64,000 nt of DNA from Rhizobium sp. Leaf453 (GCF_001425605.1 NZ_LMRG01000028.1:248001-312000), one strand, 5' to 3'. Numbered from the stretch's first letter, positions 46,148-54,510 are shown. The notes: generated by a model from the sequence alone, not told the origin. Numbers and translations are program-made.

Positions 46148-46447
46148 ATGATTGATTCATCGACAAAAAAGAATGGTCCCCGCTTCCACGGCGACGCCGA
46201 CGGCACGGATGCGCAGATCAATCGAAAGCTGACGGAACATCTCAGGAAACACGCGATAAAGGTCACGGCAGGCAATGCGCCTGCCGAACAGGAAGCGAGC
46301 AAGGGGATGTCGACCACACTATCATCGCCACTATCCGCCATCCGGTTCCTCGGCACGGCCATCGCGCAGATCATCGGCCTGGTCGCCATTATCGTCCTGA
46401 TGGCCATCGCCTCGGTCCACGCCCACTTCTACGAAAAGAAGTCGTAG
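46148..46447 (+). CDS. Small single-span membrane protein of unknown function, next to exoF
   Basis: A 99-residue product not recognised. The first 50 residues are polar and charged (SSTKKNGPRFHGDADGTD...LTEHLRKHAIK). A single strong hydrophobic helix lies at about residues 66-92 (FLGTAIAQIIGLVAIIVLMA) and the protein ends FYEKKS. GAAGAGG lies at good distance before the ATG. The position directly after exoF suggests a link with succinoglycan export or control, but this is inference. Confidence 0.6.
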   Translation: MIDSSTKKNGPRFHGDADGTDAQINRKLTEHLRKHAIKVTAGNAPAEQEASKGMSTTLSSPLSAIRFLGTAIAQIIGLVAIIVLMAIASVHAHFYEKKS

Positions 46448-46683
46448 GGCGAAGCCGACCCTGATGCTTTGACACACTTTTCGCGCTGATTCTGACCGCC
46501 TCGGGGGGGCAGGTATTTTTTCCAACATGCCGTGAATTGGACGTTCTGAACACGGCGGCGTTCTGTTGACGGCGGCTGCCAGAGTTTGAGCAGAAGAGAG
46601 AAGTATTGCGGAAAGCTTTGATTTTGCTGCTGATTCCGCCATGGCGCGTTCAGTGTTGCGCAGGAAACTGTCTCGCGGCCCGA

Positions 46684-46805
46684 GTGCTCACCTTCTTTAC
46701 AGAACTGCGCAAATGCACGGTCGCGATGGAGGCCTGTGCTACAACGCATTATTGGGCGCGTGAGATCGGCAAACTTGGCCGCGATGTTCGCTTGATCCCG
46801 CCGAG
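46684..46805 (+). pseudogene. IS110-family transposase fragment
   Basis: The stretch VLTFFTELRKCTVAMEACATTHYWAREIGKLGRDVRLIPP, given here in pieces VLTFFTEL, MEACATTHYWAREIGKLG and DVRLIPP, matches the N-terminal region of IS110/IS1111 transposases. A related RRKLSRG motif just upstream is in another frame, showing a frameshift. The fragment stops abruptly at an IS3-type fragment on the other strand. Confidence 0.7.
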
Positions 46806-46898
46806 AGGCTGCGAAACCTCCGCAGCCGGATAGCCTCGCCCCGTGATCTGGCGCGCAGCGTCACGCTTAAATTCTTCGGTGAAATTCGATTTGCTCAT
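46800..46898 (-). pseudogene. IS3-family transposase orfA fragment
   Basis: From an ATG at 46898 the minus strand reads MSKSNFTEEFKRDAARQITG then YPAAEVSQPLG, which is the start of the IS3-family OrfA (HTH) protein. It ends at the IS110 fragment, so both are truncated remnants fused head to head. Confidence 0.7.
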
Positions 46899-46959
46899 GA
46901 TGCTCTTCCTGCCTCAAAATTAGGAAAGAAGGCGTCTACAAATCTCGGGGCCAGAGGCA

Positions 46960-47154
46960 GTGGCCGGTCACTTCAAAAAGAACGCGCCACCTGTCGAACT
47001 CCTTTCCGGAAGCGAGGCGCACGACGCTTGGTTTCGCGCTAAGATGCTTGAGGCGCTGAACGATACTCGACCGGACATCTCGCACGATGAAGTGGAGGGA
47101 CATTTCGCGAAACGTCGAGCGGCAGCTCGACTTAAAGCGGATGTGTCCAGATAG
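46960..47154 (+). CDS. Type II antitoxin-like protein
   Basis: A 64-residue protein with the sequence PVELLSGSEAHDAWFRAKML followed by LNDTRPDISHDEVEGHF, a pattern I recognise from antitoxins paired with RelE/ParE toxins in alpha-proteobacteria. The start is probably GTG. The stop codon overlaps the start of the toxin gene by one base (TAGTG), the usual coupled arrangement. It lies in a short scar of mobile DNA. Confidence 0.65.
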   Translation: MAGHFKKNAPPVELLSGSEAHDAWFRAKMLEALNDTRPDISHDEVEGHFAKRRAAARLKADVSR

Positions 47155-47447
47155 TGAAGCTTACCTAGTCTGATTTCGCGTTATCTGATCGCGACGCCGT
47201 CTTCACATATATCGAGGCAGATAATCCTTCAGCCACCATCTTGATTGACGAGCGGATCGTGGCCGCTGTTCGCCGCTTGATTGTTTTTCCCGCGAGCGAC
47301 CGCATTGGCAGAATGGCTGGTACGCGCGAGCTTGTGATCAACGGGACGCCATACATCGTGGCGTATACCGTTAACGGAACAACTGTTCGCATTCTTCGCG
47401 TCCTTCATGGCGCGCAGGAATGGCCAGACTCTTTGCCGACCAGCTAA
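47154..47447 (+). pseudogene. RelE/ParE-family toxin gene with early amber stop
   Basis: The frame from the GTG reads VKLT, then a TAG codon at 47166-47168, then SDFALSDRDAVFTYIEADNPSA and continues without a break to TRELVINGTPYIVAYTVNG, VRILRVLHGAQEWPDSLP and a normal TAA. Related toxins have Trp at the stop position, so TGG to TAG is the simplest history. The rest of the 97-codon gene looks intact. Initiation inside the gene (a TTG at 47241) would lose the first 29 residues. Toxin activity is probably lost while the antitoxin frame remains. Confidence 0.75.
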
Positions 47448-47666
47448 CTTGTCTCGTATCAGTGGGCGGTGGTTCGATCCACTTCACGTGGGCCAGTTTC
47501 CGACGCGAAACGAGAGAGGGTGTCCGGCCCTGATGGAACGTACAGTCCGGCGGGGCGCCACTCTGAGAAAGCCAACGCCGGTTCAACAAACCTGATTTCT
47601 CGCAGTTTACGGCTCCAAGGGAACGTCGCTCCGACCTGTGTTCATTGTCCGCGAGAAGCCAGTCCT

Positions 47667-48932
47667 TTATCGAACCAATATTGCCCTGAAGTCGTTGACG
47701 TTAGTTCCTGTGGGACCAGTCACGAGCAGCTCGTTGATGCTGTCGAACGCGGTCCAGGTATTGTTCTGTGTGAGCATTGCCTTGGCGTCGGTGTCGGCTT
47801 TGCGCATGCGTTCGATCGTGCCGCCATCGGCAAAGGCGCCGGCATTGTCTTCCGATCCATCGATCCCGTCCGTGTCAGCGGCGATTGCGTGAATTCCGTC
47901 AAAGCCGTTGATGCCGAGCGCGAAGGAGAGGAGAAATTCGCTGTTCCGGCCCCCTTTGCCCTTTGCCCGTAGTGTGACGGTGGTTTCCCCGCCGGACAGG
48001 AGGAGCACCGGTTTGCGGAAGGGCCTGTTGCGGGTAGCGATCTCGCGGGCGATGGCGGCGTGTACGCTGGCAACATCGCGGGATTCCCCCTCGACAGAAT
48101 CGGAAAGGATGAGGGCTTCGATACCATGCCTGCGGGCTTCGGCTGCCGCCGCTTCGAGCGATACGGCGGCGGAGGCAACAACGAAGGTTTCGTTTGTCCG
48201 GAAGCGTGGATCGTCGGGCTTCAAGCTATCCGCAAAATCCGAGTTGAGATGTGCCATCACCGCATCGGGAAGGGGAATGCCGTAGGCATTGATCAGGCCG
48301 AGCGCATCGCGTCGGCTTGCGTGATCGGCCACGGTAGGGCCGGAGGCGACGAAGGCCGGGTTGTCGCCGGGTATGTCCGAGATCAGGAAGGATACGACTT
48401 TTGCCGGGTGCGCGGCTGCCGCCAGGCGACCTCCCTTTATGGTCGAGATATGTTTTCGGATCGTGTTCATGGCCGAGATCGGCGCGCCCGAGACGAGAAG
48501 CGCCTCGTTGACGGCGACTTCATCGGTAAGCGTCAGGCCGGTGGCTGGCGAAGGCAAGAGGGCGGAGCCGCCGCCGGAAATCAGCGCGATCACGAGATCG
48601 TCCTCGGTAAGCCCTTTGACCGTCTCCAACAGCCGGCGCGAGGCGATAAGCCCAGCCGCATCCGGGACAGGATGGGACGCCTCGATGATCTCGATCTGAC
48701 GGCATGGTGCGCCGAACCCGTAGCGGGTGACGACAACGCCTTCGAGCGGCCCGTCCCAAAGATTTTCCAGCACCGCAGCCATCTGCGCGGAGGCCTTGCC
48801 GGCGCCGACAACGATGGTGCGCCCTTTCGGCTTTTTCGGCAGGTTCGCCCGCATGCCGTGGGTCGGATCGGCCGCCTTTACCGCAGCATCGAAGGTGGCG
48901 CGCAGCAAGGCGCGGGGATCAATGTCTTGCAC
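47667..48932 (-). CDS. Glycerate 2-kinase (MOFRL family, GckA/TtuD)
   Basis: A 421-residue protein with the DUF4147/MOFRL two-domain layout: VVGAGKASAQMAAVLE near residue 42, LISGGGSALLPSPATGLTL near 115, a SDIPGDNPAFVASGPT region near 195, and the C-terminal LLLSGGETTVTLRAKGKGGRNSEFLLSFAL. These enzymes make 2-phosphoglycerate from glycerate; older annotations call them hydroxypyruvate reductase. The gene is 15 bp after a GMC dehydrogenase gene on the same strand and shares its promoter region with the CUT2 importer. A glycerate-yielding sugar-acid pathway is a sensible context. Confidence 0.88.
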   Translation of the reverse strand: MQDIDPRALLRATFDAAVKAADPTHGMRANLPKKPKGRTIVVGAGKASAQMAAVLENLWDGPLEGVVVTRYGFGAPCRQIEIIEASHPVPDAAGLIASRRLLETVKGLTEDDLVIALISGGGSALLPSPATGLTLTDEVAVNEALLVSGAPISAMNTIRKHISTIKGGRLAAAAHPAKVVSFLISDIPGDNPAFVASGPTVADHASRRDALGLINAYGIPLPDAVMAHLNSDFADSLKPDDPRFRTNETFVVASAAVSLEAAAAEARRHGIEALILSDSVEGESRDVASVHAAIAREIATRNRPFRKPVLLLSGGETTVTLRAKGKGGRNSEFLLSFALGINGFDGIHAIAADTDGIDGSEDNAGAFADGGTIERMRKADTDAKAMLTQNNTWTAFDSINELLVTGPTGTNVNDFRAILVR

Positions 48933-48947
48933 CGGCGGTCTCCGTAT

Positions 48948-50537
48948 TCAGCGGGTGGCGCGGATCAAATCCGCCGCCTTTTCAGCGATCATGACCGTTG
49001 CGGCGTTGGTGTTCGAGGAGATGAGACGCGGCATGATGGAGCTGTCACAGACGCGCAGGCCCTCGATGCCGCGGACACGAAGATGCGGATCGACCACGGC
49101 ATCCGGATTGTCGGCAGCGCCCATGCGGCAGGTGCCGACGGGATGATAGGCCGAGCGGCCGTGCTCGCGCGCGAAACTCTTTGCTTGTTCGCGATTTTTG
49201 ACCTGCGCGCCCGGCAGATGTTCGCGCCGGATGTAGGGTTTGAAGGCCGGCTGCGAGAGAATGTCCTGGCTGATGAGGATACCATCGGCGGCGCGCTCGA
49301 GATCATAGGGTTCCGCATACGGATTGGGGTCAATGAGCGGCGCGTCGGTCGCATTGGCAGTGCGAAGGGTGACGCTGCCGCGCGAACGCGGCCTGACCGG
49401 ATAGGAATTCAGCGTGCAGCCATTGCCGCCCGGGACGCTGCCGATGCCTTCCTCGACGCCCGCGCCCGGCAGGAAATGGAACTGGATATCGGGTGTCTTT
49501 TCGTTGCGATCGCCCCACCAGAAGGCGCCGGCCTCGACGATGTTGGACGCGACCGGCCCCTTGCCGAACAGCATGTACTCGAGCCCTGCCATCGCCTGCC
49601 AGTGCAGCTTCTTGTAGCGGTCAATGCCATGGGACCCGGAAAGTTCGGCGAGTACGTCGACGTCCATATGGTCCTGCAGGTTCTGGCCGACCCCATTCAA
49701 TGCGTGAACGACATCAACGCCGACCGACCGCAGATGATCCGCGGGACCAATGCCCGACAGCATCAGCAGCTTCGGTGAGCCGATGGCACCGGAGGTGACG
49801 ATCACCTCGCGGTCGGCGCGTAGGGTAACCGGCCGGCCGCCTTCTATGATTTCCACGCCGATGGCACGTCCATTTTCAATGACGATACGATTGACCATGA
49901 CATCCGTGCGCAATGTCAGGTTCTTGCGGGAAAGAGCGGGCTTCAGATAACCGGTCGCCGTGCTGCTGCGCTTACCGTTTTTCGTTGTCGCCTGATAGAA
50001 ACCCGTACCCTCTTGGCGGCCGCTATTGAAATCACCGTTATAGGGAAGTCCGGCTTCCTGCGCGGCACGGACGAACACGCGTGTCAGTGGATGCGGCGTC
50101 GTGGAGCTGACACCGAGCGGTCCTTCGGTGCCGTGATGCGGTCCGCCGAGGGAATCATTGCCTTCCGACCGGCGGAAATACGGTGAGACGTCGGCGTAGG
50201 ACCAGCCCTCACAACCGTCTTCGATTGCCCATGTATCGTAATCCTCCGGGCAGCCGCGGGTGAAGACCTGCGCATTGATGGAACTGCCGCCGCCGAGTAC
50301 GCGGGCTTGCGGATAGACCATCTTGCGACCGCCGATCGCGCGGCCTGGCGCGGTCTCGTAACCCCAGATCAGTGGTCCGGCCGTCATCTTGAAGAAGCCG
50401 ACGGGCAGGTGAATGTAGAAATTCGTGTCCTTCGGGCCTGCCTCCAGCAGGGTGACGGTGACGGACGAATCTTCGGTCAGGCGCGCGGCAAGCACGCATC
50501 CGGCAGAGCCGGCGCCGATCACGATGTAGTCGGGCAT
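48948..50537 (-). CDS. GMC-family FAD oxidoreductase, choline dehydrogenase-like
   Basis: A 529-residue flavoprotein with the FAD motif YIVIGAGSAGCVLAARL at the very start, ARVLGGGSSINAQVFTRG near residue 80, and probable catalytic His465 (HPVGTCRMG) and Asn509 (SSNTNA). It is closest within this window to the GMC protein at 7983. The ATG at 50537 has GGAGG before it; the frame running to 50609 is upstream read-through. It is transcribed with glycerate kinase and divergently from the CUT2 importer, with an operator-like site between them. Confidence 0.88.
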   Translation of the reverse strand: MPDYIVIGAGSAGCVLAARLTEDSSVTVTLLEAGPKDTNFYIHLPVGFFKMTAGPLIWGYETAPGRAIGGRKMVYPQARVLGGGSSINAQVFTRGCPEDYDTWAIEDGCEGWSYADVSPYFRRSEGNDSLGGPHHGTEGPLGVSSTTPHPLTRVFVRAAQEAGLPYNGDFNSGRQEGTGFYQATTKNGKRSSTATGYLKPALSRKNLTLRTDVMVNRIVIENGRAIGVEIIEGGRPVTLRADREVIVTSGAIGSPKLLMLSGIGPADHLRSVGVDVVHALNGVGQNLQDHMDVDVLAELSGSHGIDRYKKLHWQAMAGLEYMLFGKGPVASNIVEAGAFWWGDRNEKTPDIQFHFLPGAGVEEGIGSVPGGNGCTLNSYPVRPRSRGSVTLRTANATDAPLIDPNPYAEPYDLERAADGILISQDILSQPAFKPYIRREHLPGAQVKNREQAKSFAREHGRSAYHPVGTCRMGAADNPDAVVDPHLRVRGIEGLRVCDSSIMPRLISSNTNAATVMIAEKAADLIRATR

Positions 50538-50614
50538 TTCATTCCTCCACTGCGAGATTCTCAGCGTTTTTCGGGCGGCTTCGCATCTCTTCGGCACGCA
50601 CCATCTCAAGTCCC

Positions 50615-50669
50615 TTGTGCGGCGTCAAGAGAAAGGGTATGGTTATCGTGTTGAAGGGTTGTCGTACAA
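50615..50669 (+). promoter_or_regulatory. Promoter and GntR/FCD operator-like site before CUT2 importer
   Basis: TTGTGC, 17 bases, then TATGGT form a possible sigma-70 promoter. Sixteen bases downstream lies TTGTCGTACAA (50659-50669), which fits the FadR-subfamily consensus TNGTNNNACNA. On the opposite strand it reads TTGTACGACAACCC, identical to a site at 63047. It could also act on the divergent GMC-glycerate kinase operon. Confidence 0.55.
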
Positions 50670-50764
50670 ATTACGGAGGGCGCGACTTCCTTTTCTGACC
50701 TGTTCCCGCAGCCGCAAGGAGCTGCCGAACCGCTGTTTTTTGGATTTCAACGGGAGGATCGAGA

Positions 50765-51847
50765 ATGAAAGACGGAAAGACCCTGATGAATTTCGGCGCG
50801 ATGAACCGCCGCACGCTGATGATCGGTGCTGCGACCGGTCTCGCCGTTTCCGCCATGCCGAAACGCCTGTTCGCGCAGGCAGCTCCGACGCTGGTCACTT
50901 CGATCCGCTCGTTGTCCAACCCATACCATGCAGTCTGGAAGACGGGTGCCGAAGCCTATGCCAAGTTCGCTGGGCTGGAGCATGTGACACTCGTTTCCGA
51001 GGGTAACAGTGAAAAGGGCATAGCCGACATCAAGGCGATGCTCGCCAAGACAGGCGGCAACATGGTGTTGAACTCCGACCCGAACGACACGCCGGATGCG
51101 CGGCCGATCGTCGAGGCCTGCAAGGCGGCCGGTGCCTATGTCGTCACCCAGTGGAACAAGCCGGCTGACCTGCATCCTGCGGACTTCAACCCCAACTATG
51201 TTTCGCACATCGAGTTCGACGGTGTCTCCAGCGGCCAGCAGATTGCAGATATCCTGTTCAAGGCGATCGGTGGTTCCGGTGGCATCATCGCTCTCGGGGG
51301 TCAGATTTCCAACACGGCAGCCATCGAGCGCAAGAAGGGCCTGGAGGCAGCACTTGCCGCCAATCCGAATATCAAGCTGCTCGATTTCCAGGTCGCCAAC
51401 TGGAAGTCGACCGAAGCCTTCGACCTGACCAGCAACCTGCTCACCCGCTTCGGCGACGAGATCAAGGGTATCTGGGCCGCAAACGACGACATGGGCGTCG
51501 GTGCGCTCGAGGCGCTGCGTGGCGAAGGCCTTGCCGGCAAGATTCCGGTCGTCGGGATCGACGGCATCAAGGCTGCAGTTGACGCGGTCCGCACGGGCGA
51601 ATTCGCCGCCACGATCACGTCGGATCCGTTCTGGCAGGGCGGCATTGGTCTGGCGCTCGGCTACAACGCGCTGATGAAGAAGTTCGATCCTGCATCCGAA
51701 CCGCCGGAACATCGCGAGTTCTACGGCAAGGTGGTTTCGATCACCAAGGACAATGTCGAGGAATATTACAAGACCAATGTCGAAGCCCAGCCGACGCTCG
51801 ACTGGAACGATCTGTGGGGCCGTGTCGTCGGCCAGATCAGAACGTAA
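50765..51847 (+). CDS. Sugar ABC transporter binding protein (CUT2, ribose type)
   Basis: A 360-residue periplasmic binding protein of the type 1 (RbsB-like) fold. The leader has a twin-arginine motif MNRRTLMIGAATGLAV with cleavage expected after FAQA. The body has SIRSLSNPYHAVWKTGAEAY, VLNSDPNDTPDARPIVEACK and IWAANDDMGVGALEALRGEG with VVGIDGIKAAVDAVRTGEF, all standard for the family. The start may also be at the Met of MNFGAMNRR. It opens a four-gene importer; a 13-bp hairpin separates it from the permease gene. Pentoses or 6-deoxyhexoses are probable ligands given the downstream catabolic genes. Confidence 0.88.
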   Translation: MKDGKTLMNFGAMNRRTLMIGAATGLAVSAMPKRLFAQAAPTLVTSIRSLSNPYHAVWKTGAEAYAKFAGLEHVTLVSEGNSEKGIADIKAMLAKTGGNMVLNSDPNDTPDARPIVEACKAAGAYVVTQWNKPADLHPADFNPNYVSHIEFDGVSSGQQIADILFKAIGGSGGIIALGGQISNTAAIERKKGLEAALAANPNIKLLDFQVANWKSTEAFDLTSNLLTRFGDEIKGIWAANDDMGVGALEALRGEGLAGKIPVVGIDGIKAAVDAVRTGEFAATITSDPFWQGGIGLALGYNALMKKFDPASEPPEHREFYGKVVSITKDNVEEYYKTNVEAQPTLDWNDLWGRVVGQIRT

Positions 51848-51893
51848 GTCTCTCTTTACGGGATGACCGGTGCGGCCTTGGCCGCGAACCTTT

Positions 51894-51922
51894 GCCGGCA
51901 GCGGAAGCCTTCCGCTGCCGGC
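51894..51922 (+). other. Strong intercistronic hairpin after binding-protein gene
   Basis: GCCGGCAGCGGAA and its exact reverse complement form a 13-bp stem with a GCC loop, followed by GTTTC. It lies between binding-protein and permease genes and probably causes partial termination or mRNA protection. Confidence 0.65.
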
Positions 51923-52007
51923 GTTTCGGCCCGGATGCGGAGTATTTCTTTTGTCGATCAATTCTGAAACCATGAAGCCCGTCACCAACCTGGAGCGGAC
52001 ATCAGCT

Positions 52008-52991
52008 ATGCATGCTGCCTTTTCGCGTTTTTTCCAAGGAGAGGGCGCGCGCAGGCTGCGTACGTTCGCACCTCTTATCGTGCTGATCGTCCTGTGCATC
52101 TTGATCACGCTGGCTAATCCGAATTTCATCGAGCCGCGCAATCTTATTCGCATCGCCAATTCCTCGGCCGTGCCATTGACGCTCGCCATGGGCATGACCT
52201 TCATCATCCTGATGGGCAGTATCGATCTTTCGGTGGAAGGCGCGCTGTCTGTCGCCGCCATGGTGCTGGTGCTGCTTGCGAGCAATGACGCCAACACCAA
52301 TGAATATGGCTGGCTCGCCGTTATTGCCGCGATTGCCGCAAGCACACTGATCGGGCTGATGAACGGTATCATCCAGACGGTTCTGCGCATTCCCTCCTTT
52401 ATGGCGACGCTCGGGGTCTGGTTCATCGGGCTCGGGACGTCCGTTTACATGCTCGGTGGCTCAGCCGTGCGGTTGATGGATAATTCCATCCGCTCGCTTG
52501 CGTTGGAGCGATTTCTCGGCTTCCCCTTTGCGGTCTGGGTTGCCCTGGCGGCATTCGGCCTGGCCGTCATCATCCAGTATCACACCCGCCTCGGCCGCCA
52601 TATCCTGGCGATCGGCGGCGGCGAGGACGTGGCTGAACTGTCGGGCGTGAACCTCAAGCGTGTTCGCATTACGGCCTTTGCAGTCGCTGGCTTTTTCTTC
52701 GGCATTGCCGGTGTGCTTGCCGCTGCGCAACTTGGCCAATCGAATGCTGTCATTGCCGACGGACGCTTGTTCGCCGCCGTGACGGCCGTTGTCGTCGGTG
52801 GAACCGCGCTCACCGGTGGCGAAGGTGGCGTGCTCAATACGCTGGTTGGCGTCCTGATCGTGACCGTGCTTGCCAATGGCATGGTCCTGCTCGGCATCTC
52901 GCCCTACATCCAGCAGACGGTGCAGGGCCTGATGATCATCGCCGCCGTCGCGCTGTCGCTCGACCGTCTCCGTCTCAAGATCGTGAAGTGA
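52008..52991 (+). CDS. Sugar ABC transporter permease (CUT2, RbsC type)
   Basis: About 327 residues with eight to ten membrane helices and the RbsC family motifs GMTFIILMGSIDLSVEGALS and VNLKRVRITAFAVAGFFFGIAGVL, then AVVVGGTALTGGEGG. I chose the ATG at 52008 because GGAGCGG lies before it; an ATG at 51972 without a ribosome site would add 12 residues. It works with a second, distinct permease encoded after the ATPase. Confidence 0.86.
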   Translation: MHAAFSRFFQGEGARRLRTFAPLIVLIVLCILITLANPNFIEPRNLIRIANSSAVPLTLAMGMTFIILMGSIDLSVEGALSVAAMVLVLLASNDANTNEYGWLAVIAAIAASTLIGLMNGIIQTVLRIPSFMATLGVWFIGLGTSVYMLGGSAVRLMDNSIRSLALERFLGFPFAVWVALAAFGLAVIIQYHTRLGRHILAIGGGEDVAELSGVNLKRVRITAFAVAGFFFGIAGVLAAAQLGQSNAVIADGRLFAAVTAVVVGGTALTGGEGGVLNTLVGVLIVTVLANGMVLLGISPYIQQTVQGLMIIAAVALSLDRLRLKIVK

Positions 52992-52997
52992 GCGGCC

Positions 52998-54500
52998 ATG
53001 CTGACAGTCAACGGAATTTCGAAATCCTTCCTGGGCGTCAAGGCTCTAAAAAACGTCTCGCTGGAGATTCGCCCCAACGAGGTGATCGGCCTGATCGGAG
53101 AAAACGGCGCCGGCAAATCGACGCTGATGCGTACGCTTGCTGGAACGCTGCAGCCGGATTCCGGCACGATGACGCTGGACGGAGAACGGTTGCGCCTGCG
53201 CAGCACCAGCGATGCCGCCGTCCATGGCATCGGTATGGTGTTCCAGGAACAATCGCTTTTGCTCAATATGTCCGTCGCCGAAAACATCTATCTCGGACAG
53301 GAACATCAGTTCACCCGCTTCGGCATCGTCAACTGGCGGGCGATGCGGGAGGCCGCGCGCAGGCAACTCGGCAAGATCGGCGTCGATATCGACGTGACGA
53401 CGCGGACCTCGGAGCTGTCTTTCGCGGCCCGCCAGATGGTGGAACTCGCCAAGGCGCTGACGCTGGAGGAGAGCGTTTCGCGGCCATTGGTAATTTTGCT
53501 CGACGAGCCAACCTCGGTGCTGACCGCATCCGATATCGACGTGCTGTTCGAGCGTGTGCGGGCCTTGAAGAAGCGTGCCAGCTTCGTCTTCGTCTCGCAC
53601 CGGCTCGACGAGGTCCTGCGCATTTCCGACCGGGTCTATACGATGAAGGACGGAGAGGTCGTCGCCGAACACCGGGCAAGTGAGGTTACCGGCCCGCAAT
53701 TGCACGAGATCATGGTCGGCCGCGGGCTGCAGACCGAATACTACAAGGAGCCGCGGCAGGTGCCGCCCGGGCCGGAGGTGATCCTCGAAGCCAATGGGCT
53801 TGGCGTGAAGGGCGCGTTCCATGGAGTCGATTTCAAAATCCATGCCGGCGAAATTGTCGGCATAGCCGGCGTTGTCGGCTCGGGGCGTGAGGAAATCAGC
53901 CGCACGCTCGGTGGTTTCCTGCCGCAGACGGAAGGTACGCTGAAGATCAAGGGCGAGGCCGTGCGGCTCACCACACCTGAACAGGCGGTGCGCAAGAGCA
54001 TCGGCTACATCCCGCGCGAGCGCAGGATCGAGGGGCTGGTGATGTTTCTTTCGATTGCAGAGAATATCACGCTCGCCGACCTTTCGACCGTGATGCGCAA
54101 TGGCCGGATCGATTATGTCGCGGAACGGCGCCTTGCCACGGAGTGGATACGCAAGCTGCGCATCAAGGCACCCGGTCCCGATATCGCCTGCCGCAAGCTT
54201 TCAGGCGGCAACCAGCAGAAGGTCGTCCTCGCCCGCTGGATGACGGCCGGCTCACGCGTTCTGATCCTCGATCACCCCACGCGCGGCCTCGATGTCGGCG
54301 CCAAGGAGGAGGTCTACGAACTCGTGCGCGATCTCTCGGCCCAAGGGATCGCCATCCTTCTTCTGTCCGACACACTGGAGGAAACGATCGGTCTTTCCCA
54401 TCGCGTGCTGGTCATGAAGGACGGCGAAGTGACGGCTCGCTTCGAGGCTGCTCCCGGCAACAAGCCGGACCAGGTGGAACTCGTACGGGAAATGGTGTGA
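52998..54500 (+). CDS. Sugar ABC transporter ATPase, double domain (CUT2, RbsA type), with altered second Walker B
   Basis: A 500-residue protein with two ATPase domains. Domain 1 has Walker A GENGAGKST, signature LSFAARQ and Walker B VILLDEPTSVL. Domain 2 has the degenerate Walker A GVVGSGREE usual for this family and the signature LSGGNQQK, but its Walker B reads LILDHPTRGLDVG: the catalytic Glu is His426 (codon CAC). This suggests that only the first site hydrolyses ATP well, although the motif may be common in this subgroup. The gene lies 6 bp after the first permease gene. Confidence 0.9.
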   Translation: MLTVNGISKSFLGVKALKNVSLEIRPNEVIGLIGENGAGKSTLMRTLAGTLQPDSGTMTLDGERLRLRSTSDAAVHGIGMVFQEQSLLLNMSVAENIYLGQEHQFTRFGIVNWRAMREAARRQLGKIGVDIDVTTRTSELSFAARQMVELAKALTLEESVSRPLVILLDEPTSVLTASDIDVLFERVRALKKRASFVFVSHRLDEVLRISDRVYTMKDGEVVAEHRASEVTGPQLHEIMVGRGLQTEYYKEPRQVPPGPEVILEANGLGVKGAFHGVDFKIHAGEIVGIAGVVGSGREEISRTLGGFLPQTEGTLKIKGEAVRLTTPEQAVRKSIGYIPRERRIEGLVMFLSIAENITLADLSTVMRNGRIDYVAERRLATEWIRKLRIKAPGPDIACRKLSGGNQQKVVLARWMTAGSRVLILDHPTRGLDVGAKEEVYELVRDLSAQGIAILLLSDTLEETIGLSHRVLVMKDGEVTARFEAAPGNKPDQVELVREMV

Positions 54501-54510
54501 GGAGAGGGCC

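Noticed and set aside
47448-47666. Possible transposase or restriction remnant between toxin gene and glycerate kinase
   Set aside because: Short frames exist, but none has a motif I could tie to a family, so no feature is reported.
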